A stretch of 64,000 nucleotides of DNA. Source: Halalkalicoccus sp. CGA53 (GTDB taxonomy: Archaea > Halobacteriota > Halobacteria > Halobacteriales > Halalkalicoccaceae). Positions 45,152-55,683 of the stretch are shown in pieces. A program made the translations under genes and the position numbers. The notes below the pieces were generated by a model. That model searched no databases and was not told where the DNA came from. It saw only the letters and a list, made by a program, of their open reading frames with translations. The DNA lies in assembly GCF_036429475.1 (NCBI RefSeq), contig NZ_CP144125.1, forward strand, positions 2,931,521 to 2,995,520, read 5' to 3'. The first letter of the stretch is position 1; each line of letters opens with the position of its first letter.

Positions 45152-45159
<8 letters not shown>
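43978..45159 (+). CDS. dppD: Peptide ABC transporter ATP-binding protein DppD
   Basis: 393 residues from GTG 43978, which overlaps dppC by 8 bases; GTG 43969 is the alternative. Walker A GESGSGKS, signature [15 protein letters not shown] and Walker [16 protein letters not shown] are intact, with the oligopeptide-type C-terminal CxxxxCPxxxxxC iron-sulfur-like motif ([17 protein letters not shown]). A 40-residue insertion sits between the Q-loop and signature ([18 protein letters not shown]...). Its stop overlaps the dppF ATG by 8 bases. Confidence 0.93.
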
Positions 45160-46777
<1,618 letters not shown>

Positions 46778-46778
46778 C

Positions 46779-47027
46779 TCAGTCGCTTCCGTGTCGGTGG
46801 CCGACGACGACCGAGACGACGTGGAGGGCGACGAGGACGAAGAAGGCGGTCATGTGCGAGCCCGTCTGGAGTCCCTCTACGAACAGCAGCGGGATGTAGA
46901 GGAACGGGAGGGCGATCGCGCTCCAGAAGGCGATCGCTCGGAGCGGTCGCACGGCGGCGCGCGAGAGCGCGCGGTGGTCTAGTGTCTGTGCGTCGTCGGT
47001 CGGGGTGGGGATGGAGGGGGTCGACAT
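46779..47027 (-). CDS. Small two-span membrane protein
   Basis: 82 residues from ATG 47027 (MSTPSIPTPTDDAQ). Two hydrophobic helices: about 33-52 (IAFWSAIALPFLYIPLLFVEG) and 58-76 (MTAFFVLVALHVVSVVVGH). Convergent with dppF; the stops are one base apart. A TATA-like catatac (minus strand, 47063-47069) is 36-42 bases upstream. Function unknown. Confidence 0.65.
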   Translation of the reverse strand: MSTPSIPTPTDDAQTLDHRALSRAAVRPLRAIAFWSAIALPFLYIPLLFVEGLQTGSHMTAFFVLVALHVVSVVVGHRHGSD

Positions 47028-47084
47028 CCTGGGGACCTCACCTACCGTACCACGGAGTGACACATATACCCTGACGAGGGTTTA

Positions 47085-47135
47085 TCATATTTCAGCACTA
47101 TTTATCAGTGTATCGGAGAGGTTGTGTCGTTTCAT
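47085..47135 (-). other. 16-residue mini-ORF with its own TATA box (uncertain)
   Basis: ATG 47135 to TGA 47085-47087, encoding MKRHNLSDTLINSAEI. A strong AT-rich TATA (GTATATTAAAA, minus strand, 47159-47169) is 24-34 bases upstream, the leaderless spacing. The composition is AT-rich, unlike nearby genes. May be a micro-protein, a leader, or chance. Confidence 0.2.
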
Positions 47136-47260
47136 AACGCGCGCAGCGGGGAGGAGACGTTTTAATATACGATTAGAAACAATGTTTTAGATTACTACTT
47201 TCGTTCGTACGTCACGCCCGAACGGGTGTTCGGTCTCCTCCCTGGGGAGAGCGACACGAA

Positions 47261-47689
47261 CTATCTGACGACGGTGACCGGCACCGGCGAGCGCCGGACG
47301 ACCGACTCGGCGACGCTCCCGAGGAGGATGCGCGAGACGCCCTCGCGGCCGTGGCTCCCCATCACCACGTGATCGAACCCGCCCTCCTCGGCGACCTCGA
47401 CGATCGTTCGCGCCGGACGACCGATCTCGGTCTCGGTCACGAGGTCGACGCCCGTTTCGTCTGCGATCCCGCGGGCCTTTTCGAAGTGTGACTCGGCGCG
47501 TTTCTCGGCGGTCGCCATCCACTCGTCCGCGTTGACCGCCATCGCGACCTCGGTGCCGGCACCGACCTCTGCCGGATCGAGCACCGTGAGGGCGGTGATC
47601 GTCGCGTCGCCGAACTCGGAGGCGGCGTACTCGAGCGCGTCGAACGACTGTTCGGAACCATCTACGGCCACGAGGACGTTACTCGCCAT
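47261..47689 (-). CDS. Universal stress protein UspA family
   Basis: 142 residues from ATG 47689 (MASNVLVAVDGSEQSFDALEYA). The ATP-binding motif GSHGREGVSRILLGSVAESVVRRSPVPV (G-x2-G-x9-G-S) is present, so it is the nucleotide-binding type. TATA gataaaa (47713-47719) is 24-30 bases upstream on the minus strand. A stress role is likely. Confidence 0.92.
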   Translation of the reverse strand: MASNVLVAVDGSEQSFDALEYAASEFGDATITALTVLDPAEVGAGTEVAMAVNADEWMATAEKRAESHFEKARGIADETGVDLVTETEIGRPARTIVEVAEEGGFDHVVMGSHGREGVSRILLGSVAESVVRRSPVPVTVVR

Positions 47690-47712
47690 AGGTCGGTTTC
47701 GACGTCCCGGCC

Positions 47713-47719
47713 GATAAAA
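47713..47719 (-). promoter_or_regulatory. TATA box of the UspA gene
   Basis: TTTTATC on the minus strand, 24-30 bases before the ATG at 47689. Confidence 0.5.
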
Positions 47720-47728
47720 CCTCATACT

Positions 47729-47750
47729 GCCGGCGAAGACCTCCGCCGGC
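47729..47750. other. Short hairpin (7-bp stem)
   Basis: gccggcg (47729-47735) and cgccggc (47744-47750), loop of 8 bases, upstream of the UspA promoter in the 203-bp gap before the HerA gene end. Could be a terminator of the HerA messenger or a protein-binding site. Confidence 0.3.
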
Positions 47751-47892
47751 ACTGGGTGAGGAGGAACCGGACGTGGGTACGTCCCTCGGTCTCACAGGAA
47801 CCGTCGGAGACGTTCGTCGTTCTTCGATTTCGGATCGAACGAGATCGGTGAGACGTCTACCTGAGCGATCGGGTTGGCTACGAGGATCCCTA

Positions 47893-49680
47893 TCAGTCCC
47901 TCCCGTGGCGGGTGAGACAGACCGACAGGCCACAGAGTTCGACCGGTTCGGAGTTATCGGGCGAGTAGACGACCGCCTGGCCCTTCTCCATGTAGGGGAC
48001 CTTCCCCGCCAAGCTGCCCGGAATGTTCACCGCCCTGATCACCTCCTCGTCACCGAGGTTCAGGACGAGTTTCGTGTTCACCTGTTTGAAGATCGACTCG
48101 GCGATGTCCTGGGGGTCCTGCGTGACGAGGAACAGTCCGAGACGCTCCTTTCTCCCCTGTTTCGCCGCCTCGGTGAACTTCCCGATCACGCGCCCTGCCT
48201 GTGCACTGTCGGCCCCCGAGAGGAAGTTGTGCGCCTCGTCCATCCCGATCACGAGCGGCGTCTCCTTGATCCGGTCGAACCGGGGGTCGTTCGAGAGCTT
48301 CTCGTCGATCAGCAGGCTCGCTACCGCGAGGACGACCACCTCCGTCGCCCGGCTGTCGTTTACGTGGTAGGTCGGGACGACGCTCAGCCCGCCCGGGCGG
48401 ACGAACTCGTGGACCATCTCGGTGATCGGCCGGGCGTCGCCGTCGAAGACAGCGTCGAAGCCCCACGCGCGGCGTTTCACCGCGTCGTAGGTCGCCTCGT
48501 GGACCCTGCCGGACTCGTCGAGTTCCTCCCTGAGCGCCGGATCGTCGAGAAAGGTCGTGAACTCGTCGTAGGTTCCCCCGTTCCCGTACTGGCGGAAAAA
48601 GCGCTCTAACAGGTGCGTCAGCGCGTTGTACTGGTTGTCGTTCAGGCTCGCGCCGGCGACGAGCCACTTGTTCGACCGGACCATCGAGAACGGGATCGTG
48701 AACTCGACGCGCTCGGCACCGTGGTGGCTCGCCTCGTAGCTCGTTCCCGCCACGCTCGGGACGAACACCGTCGTGTCGTCGTAGCCGCCGTAACTGATCC
48801 CCTCGCGGTCGAACCCACGGGCCTGCTCGGCGGTTACCTGCGGGTTGTCGTCGTGCATCTGGGCGTACTCGTCCTGCGGGTCGAACTGCACGACCGCGAG
48901 GCCGGGCGTCCGACCGTCGTCCATCTCGTACTCCCGACCGAGGTACTGTCTGAGGACGTTCTTCGTGCTGTGGGTCTTCCCCGATCCCGTGCCGCCGGCG
49001 ACGAGCGTGTGTCTGAACACCAGCGGGTCGCCGTCGGCGTAGTCGTCTTTCAGTCGATAGTCGATCGTCGGGGGGGAGGCGGCGGTCCTCACCCGTTCAC
49101 CCCCGACCGCGAGGTGACCGAGGAAGACGCCCTCTTCGGGGATCTTCAGTCCGGTCTTGATCTCCTCGGTGTCCGTCGCCCGCCGGACGACCGCGTCCGG
49201 CTTCGGGACCCGGTCGGTCATCCGCCGTTTCAGCTCTCCTCCATCGTCGTAGAGCACCGCGACGGGCTCGAGCGTCGCGACGAACTTGAAGTCGCGCTCG
49301 GCCTCGCCGTTCCACGTCCGGCGCATCGCCCGTCGGGCGTGGATCTCGGTCGCGTCGTCGGCCTGGAACTCCCGGGCGTACTCGAGGGCTGTGATCCGCG
49401 AGAAGAGCAGTTCGCCGTCGGGATACGGCACGAGAAGGTAGCTTCCGAGCCGTATCTCCGAGCGGTTGCCGGTCGTCACGTAGGCCCTGATCCGGCACTC
49501 CTCTCCCTCCTCGGCGATCACGAGGCCCTCGCTGACCGCGACCGTCCCGATCCCCCGATCGGTGCCGACGGCCTCGGCCTCGTACTCGGTGAACTCCTCT
49601 CCGACGTCGGTCGAGCGGGTCGAGTTCTCGCCGTCCGACGCGCCGGAACCGGACGCCTGGAAATCACCGAGATCGGTCAT
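47893..49680 (-). CDS. herA: HerA-like DNA-translocating ATPase (DUF87)
   Basis: 595 residues from ATG 49680. N-terminal HAS-barrel region (about 40-150), then the RecA-like core with Walker A AGGTGSGKTHS (228-238), Walker B LVIGMDEAHNFLSG and the downstream LVTQDPQDIAESIFKQVNTKLVLNLGD. HerA works with NurA in DNA-end resection and repair; a NurA gene is 1.5 kb away on the same strand. The two are separated by two plus-strand genes, unusual for the pair. Confidence 0.9.
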   Translation of the reverse strand: MTDLGDFQASGSGASDGENSTRSTDVGEEFTEYEAEAVGTDRGIGTVAVSEGLVIAEEGEECRIRAYVTTGNRSEIRLGSYLLVPYPDGELLFSRITALEYAREFQADDATEIHARRAMRRTWNGEAERDFKFVATLEPVAVLYDDGGELKRRMTDRVPKPDAVVRRATDTEEIKTGLKIPEEGVFLGHLAVGGERVRTAASPPTIDYRLKDDYADGDPLVFRHTLVAGGTGSGKTHSTKNVLRQYLGREYEMDDGRTPGLAVVQFDPQDEYAQMHDDNPQVTAEQARGFDREGISYGGYDDTTVFVPSVAGTSYEASHHGAERVEFTIPFSMVRSNKWLVAGASLNDNQYNALTHLLERFFRQYGNGGTYDEFTTFLDDPALREELDESGRVHEATYDAVKRRAWGFDAVFDGDARPITEMVHEFVRPGGLSVVPTYHVNDSRATEVVVLAVASLLIDEKLSNDPRFDRIKETPLVIGMDEAHNFLSGADSAQAGRVIGKFTEAAKQGRKERLGLFLVTQDPQDIAESIFKQVNTKLVLNLGDEEVIRAVNIPGSLAGKVPYMEKGQAVVYSPDNSEPVELCGLSVCLTRHGRD

Positions 49681-49857
49681 GTTTCCGGCGATGGGTGCGC
49701 GGAGCAAAAGTCTTGCTCGACGGTGTCCTTTTGGGGTGTCGCGGCGTACTCGGTGTATGTCCCCCGCAGAACCGCGGTCCGGCTACGCTCCGCGACGACG
49801 ACCCGGCTCGACGGTCTCGGCCGCCGCCTCCAGCAGCCTCCACCGGGCGGTGGTCCG

Positions 49858-50199
49858 ATGTTGCTGATCCACGGGAGCGCGGGTGGGACCGCCCTCACCG
49901 GAACGCTCTTCGAGCGGGGCGAGCGCTCGCCCACCTTCAGCGGCGCGCCGAACGAGGAGGCCCCGTACGTCTGGGTCTGCGACGAGTTCTACGAGGTCGA
50001 GTCGGGAGGGACGGTGCAGAGAATCGACGGACGAGAACTCCACGTCGCGTTCGAGTCGCCGATGCCCCGCGGCTTCGACACGCGCGAGCAGGCCGTCGCG
50101 GCGGCGAAAGACCACATCCGCACGCAGTTCGCCCGCGTCGGCGTCGACCCGGAAGAAGTCGAGTTCGAAGTGGAGAAACGCCCGTCTCTCGCGCGGTAA
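49858..50199 (+). CDS. Haloarchaeal small protein (DUF7113-like)
   Basis: 113 residues from ATG 49858, MLLIHGSAGGTALTGTLFERGERSPTFSGAPNEEAPYVWVCDEFYEVESGG. This opening matches a conserved haloarchaeal family I recall as DUF7113 (not checked). Acidic alpha/beta protein with no catalytic motif seen. Divergent from herA. Confidence 0.72.
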   Translation: MLLIHGSAGGTALTGTLFERGERSPTFSGAPNEEAPYVWVCDEFYEVESGGTVQRIDGRELHVAFESPMPRGFDTREQAVAAAKDHIRTQFARVGVDPEEVEFEVEKRPSLAR

Positions 50200-50378
50200 G
50201 CGAGGAGTTGCGGAGAGAGGTCTCGGACTGTGTGGACGACGGGTCATCGGTAGTGGTGTGAAGGAGACGGTGAGGAAAGGTGACTCACACCGCGCGTATC
50301 ACGGCTACGGCCGAATCGAGAGGAGAGACGGTATCCGATACGAAGTAGTCAAGGGACTCGCTCTCGAAGGCGCGAGCA

Positions 50379-51035
50379 GTGAGTGTGGACCTCATCGCGG
50401 CACTGTTCGGTGATCCGTTCGCCGTGATGAACACGATCGGCCTGGTCGCGTTCGCACTCGTCGGATCATCCAAGGCGATTCGTGAAGAGTTCGACCTGTT
50501 CGGGATCACGATCGTGGGACTGGCGATGGCGTTCGCTGGAGGAGTGACGCGCGATCTCCTCGTAACGAGGGTTCCACTGGCGCTTCAATCCCCGGTCGAG
50601 ATCGCGCTGGGCCTGTTCGGAGTCGGGTTGGCGATCGCGCTGAGCGTCGTTCTGACCTCACCGGATGCACATCCGATCACCCTCGTCTCGGATGCTATCG
50701 GACTCGCCGCGTTCGCTACGACGGGCGCCATCGTCGCGACCGAGACGGGCGTCTCGGCGTTCGGTGTCGTCGCTATCGCGACGATCAACGCCGTCGGTGG
50801 CGGTGCGGTTGCAGACATCCTGCTCGACCGGTCGCCGTTCATTCTCTTCGAGGACTTCTACGCGAGCTGTGCAGTCTTGGGCGGGAGCGCGTATTTCGTA
50901 GCGAGTAGCGTCGGAACGCCTGGAACTACCGCCGCGATGGTGTGTGCGATAGTCACCGTCGCGACACGACTCGCTGCGGTTACGTACGGCTGGAACCTCC
51001 CGACCGTACAGGGACTGGGGTCGATCAAACGGTGA
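50379..51035 (+). CDS. TRIC/UPF0126 (YicG-like) membrane cation channel
   Basis: 218 residues from GTG 50379; GTG 50385 is possible. Seven hydrophobic segments in two repeats: AVMNTIGLVAFALVGSSKAI and LVSDAIGLAAFATTGAIVATETG, each followed by GGVTRDLL or GGGAVADILL. This is the duplicated UPF0126 fold, related to trimeric intracellular cation channels. Likely transports K+ or another cation. Confidence 0.88.
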   Translation: MSVDLIAALFGDPFAVMNTIGLVAFALVGSSKAIREEFDLFGITIVGLAMAFAGGVTRDLLVTRVPLALQSPVEIALGLFGVGLAIALSVVLTSPDAHPITLVSDAIGLAAFATTGAIVATETGVSAFGVVAIATINAVGGGAVADILLDRSPFILFEDFYASCAVLGGSAYFVASSVGTPGTTAAMVCAIVTVATRLAAVTYGWNLPTVQGLGSIKR

Positions 51036-51180
51036 ACCGATATCCGTCGGACGTTCGTGTTCCGAGACCGGTTTCTCGTTCTACGACTGGGTCGGTACGA
51101 CGCTGTGCGTAGTTCGCAGGTCCCACGCGGCGGCCGGTTCACGAGAGCTGTCGGCGAACCCCGGTTCTGACGGCCGAGCC

Positions 51181-52449
51181 TCAGAACTCGCCCTCGGCCC
51201 ACCGGACGTCGTCGTAGGTCCGCCTCGCCTCGGAGTCGGTCTCGCGTTCGATCATCCTCGTGATCGCTCTCTTCTCTCCGCTCCTGATCCGTGCGAGTTC
51301 GTCGGCCTTCGCGATCGCCTCCGGCGGTCCCCGCTGGGCGGCGACCTCCGAGAGCACCTGCCGGGTGAGCGCCTCTCTCGTCCCCTCCTCGCGCGTGAGG
51401 CCGTAGGGCGCTTCGACCTTGTAGAGCACGTCGTCGCGGGGGTCGTAGATCAGGAAGAAGCTTACCTCGTACGATTCTGGGTCGTACCGCCTCCGAATAC
51501 CGAGGGCGTCGCCGTCGCTCGCGAACGCCCGATCCGCGCCCGAGCGCGAGCGGAACCAGTTGGTGAACGTGAGCGCCTCGCGCAGGCGCTCGGCCTCGGC
51601 GCGGCGTTCGAGTAGACGGACGAAGAGGCCGGTGTCGTCGGACCAGCGCGTCTCGATCCCGGTCTCGTCGTTCTTCGCGAGCTTCTCACGGAGCGTCCGA
51701 GTGATCGTCCGGGAGGCAGGGTTCTTCACGAACCCAACGAGCGGCACCCCCCTGTCGAGCGCTGACTCGACCAGGTGGACGTAGTTCTCGACTGCTTCCA
51801 GGGGGAGGCCCTCTTCGAGGCGGGTCTCGAGGTGAGAATCGAGGGCCCGCCAGTTGAGCAGGCCCTTGGGATAGAGCGGACCGTCGAGGTAGAGCAGGTC
51901 GTCGATCCGATCGACGAACCGGAGGGCGTGATAGCCCTCGGCGAGGTAGAGCGCGAGCGCGTGGACGACGGGTTCGGTGTAGCGGTCGATCCCGCGGACG
52001 TGGACGATTCGCTCCTCTGCGAACCCCTCGTCGTAGGGTCGCCAGCCGCCGCCGCCGTAGCGTTTCGAGACGTCGTCGAAGTGCAGCGCGAGGACGACGC
52101 TCCGCGCGCGGTGGGTGTCGAGATCCGAGGGGACCGAGCCGACCGCGGCGTGTGCCGCGTCGAGGACGACGCCGTTCTTGAACGTCGTCGGGTTTATGGT
52201 ACCCGAATCCACCCCGTGGCTCGTCTCGAACGGTCGTTCGGTGAGCGAGAGGTCCTCGCAGTCCGCACGGCCCCTGTACTGCTCCCCGATCGGCTCGAGC
52301 ACGACCCGCCCGGAACCATCGGTGAGCGGGGAGAGAAACCGTTCCCAGACGGTCTCGGCGAACGCCCTCCCCTCGCCGTCGTCGACGTCGCGACCGACCT
52401 GTCTGGCGAGCCTGACGATCCCCTGTGCGTGGACGGGGTCGAGCGTCAT
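51181..52449 (-). CDS. nurA: NurA-like nuclease
   Basis: 422 residues from ATG 52449 (MTLDPVHAQGIVRLARQVG). Metal motif GVDSGTI (79-85, D81) and second acidic motif YLDGPLYP match the NurA 5'-3' exonuclease active site. Pairs with HerA. The gene is divergent from gpmI. Confidence 0.87.
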   Translation of the reverse strand: MTLDPVHAQGIVRLARQVGRDVDDGEGRAFAETVWERFLSPLTDGSGRVVLEPIGEQYRGRADCEDLSLTERPFETSHGVDSGTINPTTFKNGVVLDAAHAAVGSVPSDLDTHRARSVVLALHFDDVSKRYGGGGWRPYDEGFAEERIVHVRGIDRYTEPVVHALALYLAEGYHALRFVDRIDDLLYLDGPLYPKGLLNWRALDSHLETRLEEGLPLEAVENYVHLVESALDRGVPLVGFVKNPASRTITRTLREKLAKNDETGIETRWSDDTGLFVRLLERRAEAERLREALTFTNWFRSRSGADRAFASDGDALGIRRRYDPESYEVSFFLIYDPRDDVLYKVEAPYGLTREEGTREALTRQVLSEVAAQRGPPEAIAKADELARIRSGEKRAITRMIERETDSEARRTYDDVRWAEGEF

Positions 52450-52532
52450 TGGCGTGGCTGGGCGAGGGAGCGAAAAAAACACTCCGGTCGGGAGAGCGAA
52501 GCGGGTTTGGGGGTGCGAGCGGAGTGAGGAGT

Positions 52533-54134
52533 ATGGACGCGGCGCTCGTTATCCTGGACGGCTGGGGGTTGAGTGGGACGGGTGACTCGGAGAGCGCGGG
52601 TCACCGGGATGCAGTACGGGCGGCGGAGACGCCCGTCTTCGACCGGATTCGAGAGGAGGGTGCGTTCGGGACGCTCGATCCCACGGGGAGGGCGGTCGGC
52701 CTCCCGGACGGACAGATGGGAAACAGCGAGGTCGGCCACCTCACGATCGGCGCCGGTCGGGTCGTCAACCAGGCGTACACCCGGATCGACGACGCGATCG
52801 AGGTGGGCGAACTCGCGGAGAACCCGGCGATCGCCGGCGCGTTCGAACACGTGCGATCGACCGGAGGCCGGCTCCACTTCATGGGGCTGGTGAGCGACGG
52901 CGGCGTCCACTCGGATCAGGCACACCTGCACGCGCTGATCGAACTCGCCGCGGAGAACGGCGTGGCGGCCGTCACGCACGCCTTCACCGACGGCCGGGAC
53001 ACCGACCCACACGGCGGCGCGGAGTACCTCCGGGCGCTCTCGGCGGCGGCCGAGGAGTACGGGACTGGCCACGTCGCGACCGTTTCCGGAAGGTACTACG
53101 CGATGGACAGAGACGGAAACTGGGAGCGGACGAAGCGGGCATACGACGCGATCGTCCTCCGCGAGGCCGAGCACGTCGCGCCCTCGGCACCGGGCGCGGT
53201 CGAGGCGGCCTACGAGCGGGAGGTGACCGACGAGTTCGTCGAGCCGACGCTGATCGAAGGTGGGGTCGGTGTAGATGACGGCCACAGCACCGACCACGGG
53301 TCGGCCGGAAGCGATCTCGCGGTTCGAGACGGTGACGCGGTCGTCTTCTTCAACTTCCGGGGCGACCGGGGCAGGCAGCTCACCCGGATGCTCGCGGACA
53401 TCCGACCCGAGTGGAGGTTCGAGGTCACCACCCCCGAGATCCACCTCGTCACCGCGACGGAGTACGACGCCACGTTCGGACTCCCGGTCGCGTTCCCCCC
53501 ACAGCAGCCCGAGGAGACGCTCGGGGAGGTACTCGCCCGAGAGGGGCACACCCAGCTCCGGATCGCCGAATCCGAGAAGTACGCCCACGTCACCTACTTC
53601 CTGAACGGCGGCCGCGAGGTGGAGTTCGCGGGCGAAGTTCGGAAGATCGTCCCCAGTCCGGGCGTGCCGACGTACGATCTCCAGCCCGAGATGAGCGCTC
53701 CGGCGGTGACCGACACGGCTCGTGAGGTGATCGAATCGGAGGACCCGGACGTGCTCGTGCTCAACTACGCGAACCCGGACATGGTCGGACACACCGGGGA
53801 CTTCGAGGCGGCCGTCGCGGCCTGCGAGGCGGTCGACGCACAGCTGAGTCGGCTCCTGGAGACGCTTCGAGCACACGGATCGCACGTCGTCGTCACCGCG
53901 GACCACGGCAACGCCGACGACATGGGAACCGAGGAGCGCCCGCACACCGCCCACACGTACAACCCGGTCCCCGTGATCTACACCGCCCCCGACGGGACCG
54001 ACGGGGGCTACGCGATCCGCGAGGGCGGGACGCTCGCCGACCTCGCACCGACGCTGCTCTCGCTTCTCGGAGTGGTAAAACCCGGAGTGATGACCGGCGA
54101 GAACCTCCTAGTGAGCGCTCAGCGGCCGTCGTAG
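52533..54134 (+). CDS. gpmI: 2,3-bisphosphoglycerate-independent phosphoglycerate mutase
   Basis: 533 residues from ATG 52533. Metal/phosphatase-type motifs: D9 in LDGWG, catalytic S65 in GQMGNSEVGHL, HAFTDGRDTDPHGG, FFNFRGDRGRQLTRML, and the late ADHGNADDMG. Interconverts 2- and 3-phosphoglycerate with Mn2+. Tail-to-tail overlap of 16 bases with the amidohydrolase gene. Confidence 0.95.
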   Translation: MDAALVILDGWGLSGTGDSESAGHRDAVRAAETPVFDRIREEGAFGTLDPTGRAVGLPDGQMGNSEVGHLTIGAGRVVNQAYTRIDDAIEVGELAENPAIAGAFEHVRSTGGRLHFMGLVSDGGVHSDQAHLHALIELAAENGVAAVTHAFTDGRDTDPHGGAEYLRALSAAAEEYGTGHVATVSGRYYAMDRDGNWERTKRAYDAIVLREAEHVAPSAPGAVEAAYEREVTDEFVEPTLIEGGVGVDDGHSTDHGSAGSDLAVRDGDAVVFFNFRGDRGRQLTRMLADIRPEWRFEVTTPEIHLVTATEYDATFGLPVAFPPQQPEETLGEVLAREGHTQLRIAESEKYAHVTYFLNGGREVEFAGEVRKIVPSPGVPTYDLQPEMSAPAVTDTAREVIESEDPDVLVLNYANPDMVGHTGDFEAAVAACEAVDAQLSRLLETLRAHGSHVVVTADHGNADDMGTEERPHTAHTYNPVPVIYTAPDGTDGGYAIREGGTLADLAPTLLSLLGVVKPGVMTGENLLVSAQRPS

Positions 54135-55639
54135 ACGACCTCGCCGTCGACGAGCGTCAGCGCCACCTCTACCTCGTCGATGCTGTCGACCTCCCAGGGC
54201 GACTCGTCCAGAACGACGAGGTCGGCCAGTTTGCCGGTCTCGACCGTTCCCATCCGGTCTTCGTCGAATCCGGCGTACGCTCCGCCGGAGGTGTAGGCCC
54301 TGAGCGCCTCCGTGACCGAGAGCCGTTGCCCCTCCGCTGGTGCGGTGACCGCCTGGTGAACACCGAACAGCGGATCGAGCGGCATGCAGTCGCTGCCGAA
54401 GGCGAGCGGCGCGCCCGCGTCGAGCAGCTCTTTGTACCTGTTCGTCGCCTCGCGGCGTTCGGCCCCGAGTCGGGCGTCGTAGAGACCCTCCGGCCGGGCC
54501 CACTTGAGGAAGTTCGGCTGGACGGAGGCGACGATCTCTGAACCGGCGAATCGCCCGATCGCCTCGTCGCTCGCGAGTTCGACGTGCTCGACCCGGTGGC
54601 GTCTCTCGCCCGGCGTCGCACAGCCCTCGAAGGCGTCGAGACAGGCGTCGATCGCCTCGTCGCCGATCGCGTGGGCGGCGAGCTGAAAGCCCGCCCCGTC
54701 GGCCTCCTCGGCGAGCACACCCAGCTGCTCGGGACCGACGACCCACTGTCCGGTCCCCTCGCCGTCGGAGTACGGTTCGGAGAGCTTCGCGGTCCGACCC
54801 CCGAAGCTGCCGTCCGTGTACGTCTTGATCGCGCCCGTCCGAACGAACTCGCTGCCGTGGTTCGTCGACAGCCCCGCCTCCCGTACCGCGTCGAGGTGGT
54901 CGCTCCAGTAGTTGATCCGGACGCGAAGGGTGAGTTCGTCGGCGAGGTCGAGCTCGCGGTAGACCCGCGGGGCGTGGGAATCGCGAACCATGTCGTGAAC
55001 CGCGGTCACACCCAGTTCGTTCGCGCGCTCCTGGGCCGCGACGAGCAGCTCTCGGGTCTCCTCGGGACCCGGCGCGACCGCCTCGTAGATCACGTCGACG
55101 GCCTCCTCGACGATCACCCCGGTCGGTGTCCCATCCCCGAGTTCGACGTCCTCGTCGGGCATCTCCCCCACGTGGCGTTCGATCGCGACCGAGTTGAGCG
55201 AGGCGACGTGCATGTCCTCGCGGAACGCACAGACCGGCCGGTCGGTACTCACTCGGTCCAGCTCCTCTCGGGTGAGGTACTCGCCTCCGGGCCAGCCGCT
55301 CTCGTCGTAGCCGAAGCCGAGCAGCCACTCGCCTTCCTCCCCGGAATCGAACCGCGCGAGACACTCCTCGGCGTCGCTCGCGCCCGAGAGGTCGGCGTAG
55401 ACGAGGTACCGGCCGAGCGTCTCCATGTGGGTGTGAGCGTCGACGAACCCGGGGAGGACGACGCGGCCCTCGCAGTCGATCACCTCCGTCCCGACGCCCG
55501 AGAGGAACTCGACCTCGTAGGCGCTGTCGACGCGGACGATCCGGCCGTCGCGGATCGCGAGCGCTTCGTGTACCTCGTCGGGCTCCGCGAGGCTGTGGAC
55601 CTCCGCGTTCGTGAGCACGAGGTCCGCGGGATCGGTCAT
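54119..55639 (-). CDS. Amidohydrolase (YtcJ-like)
   Basis: 506 residues from ATG 55639 (MTDPADLVLTNAEVHSL). Metal sites: DAHTHME (HxH), KTYTDGSFGG (carboxylated Lys), HAIGDEAI, HRVEHVE and FGSDCMP. YtcJ-type enzymes hydrolyse N-acyl or cyclic amides. It may act with the carbamoylase 44 bases upstream on the same strand, but the substrate is unknown. Confidence 0.88.
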   Translation of the reverse strand: MTDPADLVLTNAEVHSLAEPDEVHEALAIRDGRIVRVDSAYEVEFLSGVGTEVIDCEGRVVLPGFVDAHTHMETLGRYLVYADLSGASDAEECLARFDSGEEGEWLLGFGYDESGWPGGEYLTREELDRVSTDRPVCAFREDMHVASLNSVAIERHVGEMPDEDVELGDGTPTGVIVEEAVDVIYEAVAPGPEETRELLVAAQERANELGVTAVHDMVRDSHAPRVYRELDLADELTLRVRINYWSDHLDAVREAGLSTNHGSEFVRTGAIKTYTDGSFGGRTAKLSEPYSDGEGTGQWVVGPEQLGVLAEEADGAGFQLAAHAIGDEAIDACLDAFEGCATPGERRHRVEHVELASDEAIGRFAGSEIVASVQPNFLKWARPEGLYDARLGAERREATNRYKELLDAGAPLAFGSDCMPLDPLFGVHQAVTAPAEGQRLSVTEALRAYTSGGAYAGFDEDRMGTVETGKLADLVVLDESPWEVDSIDEVEVALTLVDGEVVYDGR

Positions 55640-55683
55640 ACCGGGTGGGCGAGGCCGACCGGAATAAGCGTACGGAAACCGGC

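Noticed and set aside
52446-53954. 502-codon minus-strand open frame
   Set aside because: Antisense to gpmI, which has all catalytic motifs.
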